From positions 1-29,668 of the forward strand of contig CAAGKF010000058.1 in the NCBI GenBank assembly GCA_900770345.1: a DNA stretch of 29,668 bases, read 5' to 3'. Position 1 is the first letter of the stretch; each line of letters begins with the position of its first letter. The DNA comes from Lachnospiraceae bacterium. Lineage in GTDB: Bacteria > Bacillota > Clostridia > Lachnospirales > Lachnospiraceae. The notes beneath the pieces were generated by a model. That model searched no databases. It saw only the letters and a program-made list of their open reading frames with translations, and was not told the origin of the DNA. The position numbers and the translations under genes were made by a program. Below are positions 8,276 through 16,386 of the stretch, piece after piece.

Positions 8276-8284
8276 CTTTGTCCA
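8255..8284 (-). promoter_or_regulatory. promoter of the lysA-proC unit
   Basis: Minus-strand TGGACA (8279-8284), 18 nt, TACAAT (8255-8260). The -10 lies inside one arm of the GGGAGTAC inverted repeat. Confidence 0.5.
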
Positions 8285-8343
8285 GTACTATTTTAATTAA
8301 TGTTGTTCCTGTCCCGGGCAGCCGTTCTGTACTGCTGTAACAA

Positions 8344-9780
8344 TTACTCGATGGTCAGGATTCTCATAATGTTGGTCTGGGTAGCTGCCTCATGACGTCT
8401 CGCATAGGTCACTACACCGGCTGTAATGACAGCCAGATCACCGGCGCTCACCATTCCCTTTGCCTTTAACTCCTCTGTGGAATTTTCAATCAGTTCATCC
8501 GTAGACTCCGCACGGCGTGACCATACAGGTGTAACGCCCCACTGGATCTGCATCTGACGCACCGTAGCCATACTCGGTGACATACCGATGATCCTGGCCG
8601 CCGGTCTCCACTTTGACAGCATCATGGAAGTAAAGCCGGTAATGGAAGGCGCAATGATCACATCAGCCTCCACATCATGAGCTGTGGATACGGAAGCAAA
8701 GCATACCGCGTTGGAGATATTTTTCATATTCTGATCGCTGACCTTGCGCTGACGGTAACCGCTGTAGTCCAGATGAGACTCCGTCTCCTGGGCAATGGAA
8801 ACCATCATTTTGAGGGCTTCTACCGGATACTTGCCCATAGCGGTCTCGCCGGACAGCATGACTGCATCCGTTCCGTCATATACGGCGTTGGCAACGTCCG
8901 TCACCTCTGCTCGGGTAGGTCTGGGATTGCGGATCATGGAATCCAGCATCTGTGTTGCGGTAATAACGGTCTTGCAGGCCTCGTTGCATTTGCGGATGAT
9001 CTGCTTCTGAATATGGGGAACCTGCTCCGCAGGAATCTCTACACCCATGTCACCACGGGCAACCATAATGCCGTCTGCCGCCTCAATGATCGCATCAAGA
9101 TTGTCAATACCCTCCGCATTCTCGATCTTGGCGATCACCTTTATTGCGGACCCCTCCGCATCCAGCATCTCCTTGATCTCCCGGATACAGTCAGCAGTAC
9201 GTACAAAGGAAGCGGCAATAAAATCAAAGCCGTGCTTAATGCCGAAGCGGATATCCTCCTTATCCTTGTCCGTAAGAGCCGGAAGCTTGATTCTGACGTT
9301 AGGAACATTGACACCCTTTCGCTCACCCAGCTCGCCGCCGTTGACTACCGTGCACACAATGTCCGTATCCTTTACTTCTTCCACCCGAAGCTCGATCAGA
9401 CCGTCATCGATCAGAATCCTGTTGCCTGCCGCCACGTCCTCATTGAGTCCGCTGTAATTAATATATCCCACGTTTTCATCGCCGATGACCTCTCTGGTAG
9501 TCAGCACGTAGGTCTGTCCCTCTTTTAAGGAAACCTTCTTTCCGTCCTTCAGCTGACCGGTACGGATCTCCGGTCCCTTGGTATCAAGCAGAGCGGCAAC
9601 CGGAATATCCAGTTCCTTTCTCACTTCCTTCAAAAGCTCCAGACGTCCCAGATGCTCACTGTAATCGCCATGTGAGAAATTGAAACGCGCCACATCCATG
9701 CCGTTTTTTGCCAGCTCCATCATCATATTCTTGTCGCTGGTATTAGGACCCATGGTACAGATAATTTTTGTTCTCTTCAT
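8344..9780 (-). CDS. pyk: pyruvate kinase
   Basis: Pyruvate kinase converts phosphoenolpyruvate and ADP to pyruvate and ATP. At 478 residues this is the short form without the extra PEP-utiliser domain seen in some Firmicutes. Visible are the N-terminal TKIICTMGP, the ADP-binding VARFNFSHG (30-38) and the active-site signature IAKIENAEG with catalytic K218 and metal ligand E220. ARGDMG (241-246) supplies D244, and ATQMLDSM and LSGETAMGKYPVEA follow. The ATG ending at 9780 has GGAGG 8 nt upstream, better than a longer frame starting at 9795. It is 57 nt downstream of the rhomboid-like gene; I see only a weak promoter there. Confidence 0.97.
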   Translation of the reverse strand: MKRTKIICTMGPNTSDKNMMMELAKNGMDVARFNFSHGDYSEHLGRLELLKEVRKELDIPVAALLDTKGPEIRTGQLKDGKKVSLKEGQTYVLTTREVIGDENVGYINYSGLNEDVAAGNRILIDDGLIELRVEEVKDTDIVCTVVNGGELGERKGVNVPNVRIKLPALTDKDKEDIRFGIKHGFDFIAASFVRTADCIREIKEMLDAEGSAIKVIAKIENAEGIDNLDAIIEAADGIMVARGDMGVEIPAEQVPHIQKQIIRKCNEACKTVITATQMLDSMIRNPRPTRAEVTDVANAVYDGTDAVMLSGETAMGKYPVEALKMMVSIAQETESHLDYSGYRQRKVSDQNMKNISNAVCFASVSTAHDVEADVIIAPSITGFTSMMLSKWRPAARIIGMSPSMATVRQMQIQWGVTPVWSRRAESTDELIENSTEELKAKGMVSAGDLAVITAGVVTYARRHEAATQTNIMRILTIE

Positions 9781-9837
9781 GAAAACATCCTCCATATTTT
9801 AACAGTGTGATGACCTCACGCAAAGCTCCGCGGTATA

Positions 9838-10662
9838 TTACTTCGGGGAATCGGATTTCTTTACGTGCTGATGTGTATACAAATGATCCATGCAGTATTC
9901 ATAACTGCCTTCACATTTTGAACAGTAACGGAATTCCATGCCCGGACTCTCCTCATCGGTCCGTCCGCAGACAGCACATCTGTGGCGGGCACGGCTGACA
10001 GGGCGCATCTGAGTCTTAAAATCCTGTTTGCGCTTTACTTCCCGGGGACTGTATTTCTTAAAGTCCTTTGTCATAAGGAAGAAAATAATAAAGTTGGCCA
10101 GTGCCAGGAAAATAGCAATCTTCTGGGCCAGGCCTCCATACACAAAGCCCATGATCAGGAAAAAGGCGTCGAACAGCGCCAGCCATTTCGCCTTGATGGC
10201 AATGATAAAATAAATGTAAAACCATTCATCCGGAAAGATCACCGCATAGGCCAGGAAGATCGTCAGATTCAGGTATGTGGTGTTTAAATGCATCTCCCAG
10301 CCGAAAAGAAAATAGACAATAAACTCCGCCAGTATGATCCCGGCCACTCCCATAAAAAAGAAAACATTGAATCGGAATGCGCCCCAGACTGCCTCCAGGG
10401 AACGCCCCAGAGAATAGTACATCAGGATCGCAAAAATGATCCAGATGGGGCTGGAGGTAGGCGGATACATCAAAAATGTCACCAGACGCCATACCTGTCC
10501 GTGAAGAATGGCCTCCGCATCCAGACTCAGATATCGATTAAAAAACTGGGGCGCCGTATACATGATCACAAAACCCATAATATAAAACATAATAATATAA
10601 TACATCAGGTTATGAATCGCGTAGCGTCCAAATCTGCGCTCAAATTTCTGAAAAAATTTCAT
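9838..10662 (-). CDS. rhomboid-like membrane protein with C-terminal Cys/His zinc-binding tail
   Basis: The 274-residue protein has about six membrane segments (roughly residues 18-200). The segment GQVWRLVTFLMYPP (55-68) matches the rhomboid-superfamily loop after the first helix. The catalytic GxSG serine motif is not found; the corresponding helix reads LNLTIFLAYAVIFPDEW, followed by IKAKWLALFD. This fits the non-proteolytic rhomboid-like group (Derlin/TMEM115 type) rather than an active protease. The cytosolic tail carries C229-x2-C232, C247-x2-C250, C257-x2-H260, then H264 and H266, probably one or two zinc sites. It follows corA by 28 nt on the same strand and is probably co-transcribed with it. 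Function is unknown; related proteins are commonly annotated as rhomboid family proteases, which the missing serine argues against. Confidence 0.7.
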   Translation of the reverse strand: MKFFQKFERRFGRYAIHNLMYYIIMFYIMGFVIMYTAPQFFNRYLSLDAEAILHGQVWRLVTFLMYPPTSSPIWIIFAILMYYSLGRSLEAVWGAFRFNVFFFMGVAGIILAEFIVYFLFGWEMHLNTTYLNLTIFLAYAVIFPDEWFYIYFIIAIKAKWLALFDAFFLIMGFVYGGLAQKIAIFLALANFIIFFLMTKDFKKYSPREVKRKQDFKTQMRPVSRARHRCAVCGRTDEESPGMEFRYCSKCEGSYEYCMDHLYTHQHVKKSDSPK

Positions 10663-10690
10663 TCTAATACATCCTTTTCACAGAAGATCA

Positions 10691-11632
10691 TCAGAAAAGA
10701 TCCTTCTTATTAAATATATAAGCTACTGCCAGCGTAAGCAGCGTCGCGAAGATCAGTACAATCAGAAATCCCTGGGGATGAGTGGAAAAAGGCATTCCCT
10801 TCGGGCTTACGTTCATGCCGTAAAAGCTCGCCACCATGGTCGGAATCGACATCACAATGGTCACTGTCGCCAAAAACTTCATAACCGTATTCAGGTTGTT
10901 GGAAATGACAGAAGCAAAGGCATCCATGGTACCGCTCAAAATACCGCTGTAGATATTGGCCATCTCGATCGCCTGCTTGTTCTCGATAATAACATCCTCC
11001 AAAAGGTCTGTATCCTCCGGGTATTTCTTGACCTTATCAATCCGCATCAGCTTCTCCAGCACTACCTCGTTGGAGCGGAGGGACGTAGTAAAGTACACCA
11101 GAGACTTCTCCAGCTCCAGAAGAGCGATCAGTTCCTCATTCTTGGGCGACTGATGAAGTTTTTTCTCAATGACCTCACTTTTCTTGTCGATAATACGCAG
11201 ATACTGCAGATACTGGGCTGCATTCCGGTACAGGATCTGTAAAATGAACCGGGTTTTCATAAAGGTATAGAATTCCCGGACACGGCCGTCCATAAAGGAA
11301 GCCAGCACCGGCGTTTCTTCCAGGCAGACAGTGATCAGCACATCCTTGGTGGTGATGATAGCCATGGGAATCGTCACAAACCAGTCCTTACCGCTGCGCT
11401 CTTCTATGGAAGGAATATCCACCAGGATCAGCGTATATTCCTCCTCTACCTCGATACGGGAACGTTCTTCCTCATCCAGAGGAGCCTTGATATGATCCGG
11501 ATCAATCTGATAGGCATCAGCCACATCCATGATTTCCGACGCCGTAGGATTTGTAAGAGCGATCCAGCAGCCAGGCTGCATTTCGTCCTTTTCGTGCATC
11601 GCACCGTCTTCCGTCTTAAAAATACGCATCAT
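10691..11632 (-). CDS. corA: CorA-family divalent cation transporter
   Basis: The protein has the CorA layout: a large cytosolic alpha/beta domain (about 1-150), long helices (about 150-250), two C-terminal membrane helices and a short Lys-rich tail (NKKDLF). The hallmark YGMNV is present, with GMN at residues 272-274, at the end of the first membrane helix. CorA forms pentamers and transports Mg2+, sometimes Co2+ or Ni2+. The chosen start is the first of two adjacent ATG codons; a TTG 23 codons upstream overlaps the promoter and is rejected. It is the first gene of a likely corA-rhomboid unit. Confidence 0.93.
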   Translation of the reverse strand: MMRIFKTEDGAMHEKDEMQPGCWIALTNPTASEIMDVADAYQIDPDHIKAPLDEEERSRIEVEEEYTLILVDIPSIEERSGKDWFVTIPMAIITTKDVLITVCLEETPVLASFMDGRVREFYTFMKTRFILQILYRNAAQYLQYLRIIDKKSEVIEKKLHQSPKNEELIALLELEKSLVYFTTSLRSNEVVLEKLMRIDKVKKYPEDTDLLEDVIIENKQAIEMANIYSGILSGTMDAFASVISNNLNTVMKFLATVTIVMSIPTMVASFYGMNVSPKGMPFSTHPQGFLIVLIFATLLTLAVAYIFNKKDLF

Positions 11633-11668
11633 GCCGATCTGCCCCCATTCCGAAATTACATCTATTTT

Positions 11669-11697
11669 ATTATAGTGACTGCCATTATTTTTGTCAA
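11669..11697 (-). promoter_or_regulatory. consensus sigma-A promoter of corA
   Basis: Perfect TTGACA (11692-11697) and perfect TATAAT (11669-11674) with a 17-nt spacer on the minus strand. It overlaps the longer reading frame of corA and so fixes the start downstream. Confidence 0.85.
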
Positions 11698-11794
11698 ACA
11701 ATTTAACCCTTCATTTTTCCTCCCCGCTTAAATTTTACAGAAATGATGCACAATTTTTAGCATTTCTTCACGTTTTTTTAACCCCTGTATCCAA

Positions 11795-11823
11795 TTGTTT
11801 TTATAAATATTTTGTGCTACACT
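11795..11823 (+). promoter_or_regulatory. promoter of the large activase gene
   Basis: TTGTTT (11795-11800), 17 nt, TACACT (11818-11823) with TGC in front (extended -10). The start near 11830 rules out a translation start at the TTG at 11812 and predicts a leader of about 186 nt. Confidence 0.55.
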
Positions 11824-11904
11824 TTACTATGCATGTTTGTGCCTTCTTTTATTAAGCTCATTCATGCTGCAAATATCACAGATTTTTTTTCAAAGCTGCG
11901 TTAC

Positions 11905-12015
11905 CATGTATTTACATACATGAAAACTTTGTTTCGGGGAGAAGCCCCTGCGGCTATACCCCCGTTAACTGACCAAGCTGTTATTACAAAGGAGGTCAGG
12001 GTTTTACCCACATAT
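11905..12015 (+). promoter_or_regulatory. structured 5' leader of the activase gene
   Basis: The leader holds a perfect 7-bp hairpin (CATGTAT 11905-11911 with ATACATG 11916-11922). A GGGG/CCCC hairpin follows (11936-11939 with 11945-11948). The strong ribosome site AAAGGAGG (11988-11995) lies 20 nt before the ATG, too far for normal use. A small hairpin, GGGT-TTT-ACCC (11999-12009), lies between and would cut the effective spacing to about 9 nt. A competing stem, CTGACC (11969-11974) with GGTCAG (11994-11999), would cover the end of the ribosome site. Confidence 0.5.
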
Positions 12016-15000
12016 ATGAGTTTATCCGCAAATACACTTACATTGGGAATCGATATCGGTTCCACTACCGTAAAGGTCGCTCTGTTGAATCCGGATTACC
12101 GTATAGTATTTTCCGATTACGAGCGCCATTATGCCAACATACAGGAAACACTGGCAGAACTTTTAAAGAAAGCCCGCCGGGTCACCGGCCCGATCGATGT
12201 TGTTCCGGTAATCACCGGCTCCGGCGGACTGACGCTCTCATCCCATCTGAAAGTGCCCTTCGTTCAGGAGGTGGTGGCTGTTGCCTCCGCCCTTCAGGAT
12301 TATGCGCCTCAGACCGATGTGGCTATCGAGCTGGGCGGTGAGGATGCCAAGATCATCTACTTTACCGGCGGCATCGACCAGAGAATGAACGGGATCTGTG
12401 CCGGCGGTACCGGTTCTTTTATTGACCAGATGGCCTCTCTCCTGCAGACAGATGCCTCCGGTCTGAATGCATACGCCGCAAATTATAAGGCAATTTATCC
12501 CATAGCTGCCAGATGCGGCGTTTTCGCAAAATCCGACATTCAGCCTCTGATCAATGAGGGCGCTACCAGAGAAGATCTGGCCGCCTCCATTTTCCAGGCA
12601 GTCGTAAACCAGACCATCAGCGGCCTGGCCTGCGGAAAACCGATTCGGGGCAACGTGGCTTTTCTGGGCGGTCCGCTTCATTTCCTGCCGGAGCTGAGAG
12701 CGGCCTTTGTCCGCACGCTTCATCTGACCCCCGAACAGACCATCGCACCGGAACACTCTCACCTGTTTGCGGCTGTCGGCGCTGCCATGAATCCTCAGGA
12801 TGAACAGGCTCCTGTTTCGCTGGATGAGATGATCCGCACTCTTTCCGAGGGAATCCATATGGATTTCGAGGTAAAGCGCATGGAACCTCTTTTTAAAGAC
12901 AAGGCCGATTATGATGCGTTTACTGCCCGCCACGGGAAAAGCCATGTAAAGACGGCAGATCTGGCATCTTATGAGGGAAACTGCTATCTGGGCATCGACG
13001 CCGGGTCAACCACCACAAAGGCAGCCCTGGTAGGAGAAGACGGCAGTCTGCTGTACCGTTTCTACGACAACAATAACGGCAGCCCGCTGGCAACAGCCAT
13101 TCGGGCCGTGACCGAGATAAAGAAGCTTTTGCCCGCAAAAGCGCATATTGCCCGCTCCTGCTCCACCGGCTACGGTGAAGCTCTGTTAAAGGCCGCCCTG
13201 ATACTGGATGAGGGGGAGGTAGAGACCATCTCCCATTACTATGCGGCGGCATTCTTTGAACCGGATGTGGACTGTATCCTGGACATCGGCGGCCAGGATA
13301 TGAAATGTATCCGCATCAAGGACGGCACCGTGGACAGTGTTCAGCTGAATGAGGCCTGCTCCTCCGGCTGCGGTTCTTTCATCGAGACCTTTGCAAAAAG
13401 CCTGAATTACAGTGTAGAGGACTTTGCCAAAGAGGCTCTGTTTGCCGAAAACCCCACCGATCTGGGCACCCGCTGCACCGTATTTATGAATTCCAACGTA
13501 AAGCAGGCCCAGAAAGAAGGCGCCTCCGTTGCGGATATTTCCGCCGGTCTGGCCTACTCTGTTATTAAAAACGCATTATTTAAGGTAATCAAGATCACCA
13601 GTGCCTCCGACCTTGGAAAGCATGTGGTCGTTCAGGGCGGTACGTTCTATAATGATGCCGTTCTGAGAAGCTTCGAAAAGATTTCCGGCTGCGAGGCCGT
13701 ACGGCCCGACATCGCCGGTATCATGGGCGCCTTCGGAGCTGCCCTTATTGCCAGAGAGCGCTACCACATGAGCGGCGAACAGCCCACCTCCATGCTGCCT
13801 CTGGATAAGATCATCTCCTTAAATTATACGACCTCCATGACCCGCTGCCGCGGCTGCAACAACCACTGCGTCCTGACGGTAAACCAGTTCGGAAGCGGAC
13901 GCCGCTTTATCTCCGGCAATCGCTGCGAACGCGGACTGGGCCTGGAGAAAGCGAAGAAAGAGATTCCAAATCTGTTTGACTACAAATACCACCGCATGTT
14001 TGACTATGAACCGCTGCCCCTTGACCAGGCAGACAGAGGTTCTGTCGGTATTCCCAGAGTGCTGAACATGTATGAAAACTTCCCCTTCTGGGCTGTTTTC
14101 TTTAAAAAGCTGCGGTACCATGTGGTGCTGTCCCCCCAGTCCAGCAGGCAGATCTATGAGCTGGGTATCGAATCCATTCCCAGCGAATCAGAGTGCTATC
14201 CTGCCAAGCTGGTACACGGTCATGTAACATGGCTGATCCGTCAGGGCATAAAATTCATTTTTTATCCCTGCATCCCTTATGAGCGCAACGAAAGTCCGGA
14301 GGCCGGCAATCATTACAACTGTCCCATGGTCACCTCCTATGCGGAAAACATTAAAAATAACGTGGAGGCGATTAAGGAAGAGCAGATTCAGTTCATGAAT
14401 CCCTTTATGGCCTTTACCAATGAAAAAATCCTGACAGAGGCTCTTGTACGCGAATTCACAAAAACATTTGATATCCCGGCTGATGAGGTGCGCATGGCTG
14501 CCCACAACGCCTGGCAGGAGCTTCTCGCTTCCCGCACCGATATGGAGAAAAAGGGAGAGGAAACGCTGGCCTGGATGAAGGAGCACGGCAAACGCGGCAT
14601 CGTACTGGCCGGACGTCCCTACCACGTGGATCCGGAGATTCACCACGGAATCCCGGAAATGATCACCTCTTATGGCTTTGCCGTACTGACAGAAGACTCC
14701 GTATCCCACCTGGGCAGTGTAGAACGGCCTCTGGTGGTGACCGACCAGTGGATGTATCACTCCCGCCTCTACGCTGCAGCCAGCTTTGTAAAGACTCAGG
14801 ACAATCTGGATCTGATCCAGTTAAATTCCTTCGGCTGCGGACTGGACGCCGTTACCACCGATCAGGTGGCCGACATCCTGACCCGCTCCGGTAAAATATA
14901 TACCGTCCTGAAGATCGATGAGGTAAACAACCTGGGAGCCGCCCGCATCCGTATCCGTTCTCTGATCGCCGCCCTGCGGGTGAGAGATCAGAAGCATTAC

Positions 15001-16287
15001 ACCCATAAGGTGGTTTCCAGCGCCTACAACCGGGTACTGTTCACAAAGGATATGAAAAAGGATTACACGATCCTCTGCCCCCAGATGTCTCCTATCCATT
15101 TCGAGCTTCTGGAGCCTGCTATCCGGGCCTTCGGCTACCGGATCGAAGTTCTGCAGAACGACAACCGCGGCGCCATCGACACAGGTCTTAAATATGTCAA
15201 CAATGACGCCTGCTACCCTTCCCTGATCGTTATCGGCCAGATCATGCAGGCCCTGCTGTCAGGAAAATATGATCCGGACCGCACTGCCGTGTTTATGAGC
15301 CAGACAGGCGGCGGCTGCCGCGCTTCCAATTACATAGGCTTCATACGGCGGGCTCTGGAGAAAGCCGGTATGCCTCAGATTCCCGTGATCTCTGTCAATG
15401 CCAACGGTATGGAGACCAATCCGGGCTTTCACATAACACTTCCGCTCTTAACCAAAGCCATGCAGGCGATTGTATACGGTGATGTTTTCATGCGGGTGCT
15501 GTACGCAACCAGACCCTACGAGGCAGCAGCCGGAAGCGCCAACGCTCTGCATGAGAAATGGAAAGCACGCTGCATTGCTTCCCTTTCCAGACGAAGCGCC
15601 TCCATGGTGGAATTCGGGCGAAATATCAAGGGAATCATCCGCGATTTCGACGCCCTTCCAAGACTGGATATCCGCAAACCCAAAGTGGGGATCGTAGGTG
15701 AGATCCTGGTGAAGTTCTCCCCCCTGGCAAATAACCACATCGTGGACCTGCTGGAATCAGAAGGAGCGGAAGCCGTAATGCCGGACCTGATGGACTTTCT
15801 TCTGTACTCCTTCTACAACAGCAACTTTAAGGCAGAACACCTGGGCACAAAGAAATCCACTGCCCGCCTGTGCAATGCCGGCATTGCCCTGCTGGAGTAT
15901 TTCCGCAAAACAGCCAAAAAGGAACTGAGTGCCAGCGTCCATTTCACACCCCCGTCGGCCATCAACCGGCTGGCAGATATGGCCAAAGGTTTTGTGTCCC
16001 TGGGCAATCAGACCGGCGAAGGCTGGTTCCTTACCGGCGAGATGCTGGAGCTGATCCACAGCGGCGTAAACAACATCGTCTGCACTCAGCCCTTCGGCTG
16101 TCTGCCCAATCATATCGTAGGCAAAGGCGTGATCAAGGAGCTGCGGCACAACTACCCCAATTCCAATATCATTGCTGTAGACTATGACCCCGGCGCCAGC
16201 GAAGTAAACCAGCTGAACCGCATCAAACTGATGCTGGCGACTGCTCAGAAGAATCTGAAAAAAGACAGCAGCGTTGCTGCTGTCTGA
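12016..16287 (+). CDS. fused double activase/2-hydroxyacyl-CoA dehydratase-like protein (BcrAD_BadFG x2 plus HgdB-like region)
   Basis: This 1423-residue protein has two HgdC/BcrAD-type ASKHA ATPase modules. Module 1 has GIDIGSTTVK (11-20), ELGGEDAK (from E105) and Cys128 in CAGGTGSF with Cys167 in ARCGVF. Module 2 has DAGSTTTK (from D328), DIGGQDMK (from D423) and Cys448 in CSSGCGSF with Cys487 in TRCTVF. Both Cys pairs are 39 apart, like the residues that hold the shared [4Fe-4S] cluster in HgdC dimers. A CRGCNNHC motif (C611, C614, C618) plus C637 follows. The C-terminal half is HgdB-like, with Cys at 727, 752, 769, 941, 1021, 1066, 1101, 1356 and 1362. The family is common in clostridia and its substrate is not known to me. 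By analogy it uses ATP to drive low-potential electron transfer. The start was chosen by similarity and promoter position. Confidence 0.85.
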   Translation: MSLSANTLTLGIDIGSTTVKVALLNPDYRIVFSDYERHYANIQETLAELLKKARRVTGPIDVVPVITGSGGLTLSSHLKVPFVQEVVAVASALQDYAPQTDVAIELGGEDAKIIYFTGGIDQRMNGICAGGTGSFIDQMASLLQTDASGLNAYAANYKAIYPIAARCGVFAKSDIQPLINEGATREDLAASIFQAVVNQTISGLACGKPIRGNVAFLGGPLHFLPELRAAFVRTLHLTPEQTIAPEHSHLFAAVGAAMNPQDEQAPVSLDEMIRTLSEGIHMDFEVKRMEPLFKDKADYDAFTARHGKSHVKTADLASYEGNCYLGIDAGSTTTKAALVGEDGSLLYRFYDNNNGSPLATAIRAVTEIKKLLPAKAHIARSCSTGYGEALLKAALILDEGEVETISHYYAAAFFEPDVDCILDIGGQDMKCIRIKDGTVDSVQLNEACSSGCGSFIETFAKSLNYSVEDFAKEALFAENPTDLGTRCTVFMNSNVKQAQKEGASVADISAGLAYSVIKNALFKVIKITSASDLGKHVVVQGGTFYNDAVLRSFEKISGCEAVRPDIAGIMGAFGAALIARERYHMSGEQPTSMLPLDKIISLNYTTSMTRCRGCNNHCVLTVNQFGSGRRFISGNRCERGLGLEKAKKEIPNLFDYKYHRMFDYEPLPLDQADRGSVGIPRVLNMYENFPFWAVFFKKLRYHVVLSPQSSRQIYELGIESIPSESECYPAKLVHGHVTWLIRQGIKFIFYPCIPYERNESPEAGNHYNCPMVTSYAENIKNNVEAIKEEQIQFMNPFMAFTNEKILTEALVREFTKTFDIPADEVRMAAHNAWQELLASRTDMEKKGEETLAWMKEHGKRGIVLAGRPYHVDPEIHHGIPEMITSYGFAVLTEDSVSHLGSVERPLVVTDQWMYHSRLYAAASFVKTQDNLDLIQLNSFGCGLDAVTTDQVADILTRSGKIYTVLKIDEVNNLGAARIRIRSLIAALRVRDQKHYTHKVVSSAYNRVLFTKDMKKDYTILCPQMSPIHFELLEPAIRAFGYRIEVLQNDNRGAIDTGLKYVNNDACYPSLIVIGQIMQALLSGKYDPDRTAVFMSQTGGGCRASNYIGFIRRALEKAGMPQIPVISVNANGMETNPGFHITLPLLTKAMQAIVYGDVFMRVLYATRPYEAAAGSANALHEKWKARCIASLSRRSASMVEFGRNIKGIIRDFDALPRLDIRKPKVGIVGEILVKFSPLANNHIVDLLESEGAEAVMPDLMDFLLYSFYNSNFKAEHLGTKKSTARLCNAGIALLEYFRKTAKKELSASVHFTPPSAINRLADMAKGFVSLGNQTGEGWFLTGEMLELIHSGVNNIVCTQPFGCLPNHIVGKGVIKELRHNYPNSNIIAVDYDPGASEVNQLNRIKLMLATAQKNLKKDSSVAAV

Positions 16288-16291
16288 TATC

Positions 16292-16338
16292 AAAAAGCGG
16301 TATGCCTCCTTCTTGAGGAGACATACCGCTTTTCTTTT
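16292..16338. terminator. bidirectional terminator between activase gene and dctM
   Basis: A perfect 12-bp stem (AAAAGCGGTATG 16292..16304 region with CATACCGCTTTT 16322-16333) is extended by an inner CTCCT/AGGAG stem. T-runs on both strands let it serve both convergent genes. Confidence 0.9.
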
Positions 16339-16386
16339 TATTGTCCCATTTACGGAACTGTATTTTTCTTTCTGGTCCTTCAATCA

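Noticed and set aside
8157..8343. Lysine riboswitch upstream of the lysA-like gene
   Set aside because: The transcribed leader is about 90 nt and lacks the multi-helix L-box layout.
11812..12015. N-terminal extension of the activase from a TTG at 11812
   Set aside because: The TTG overlaps the -10 element of the predicted promoter, and the extra 68 residues show no family similarity.
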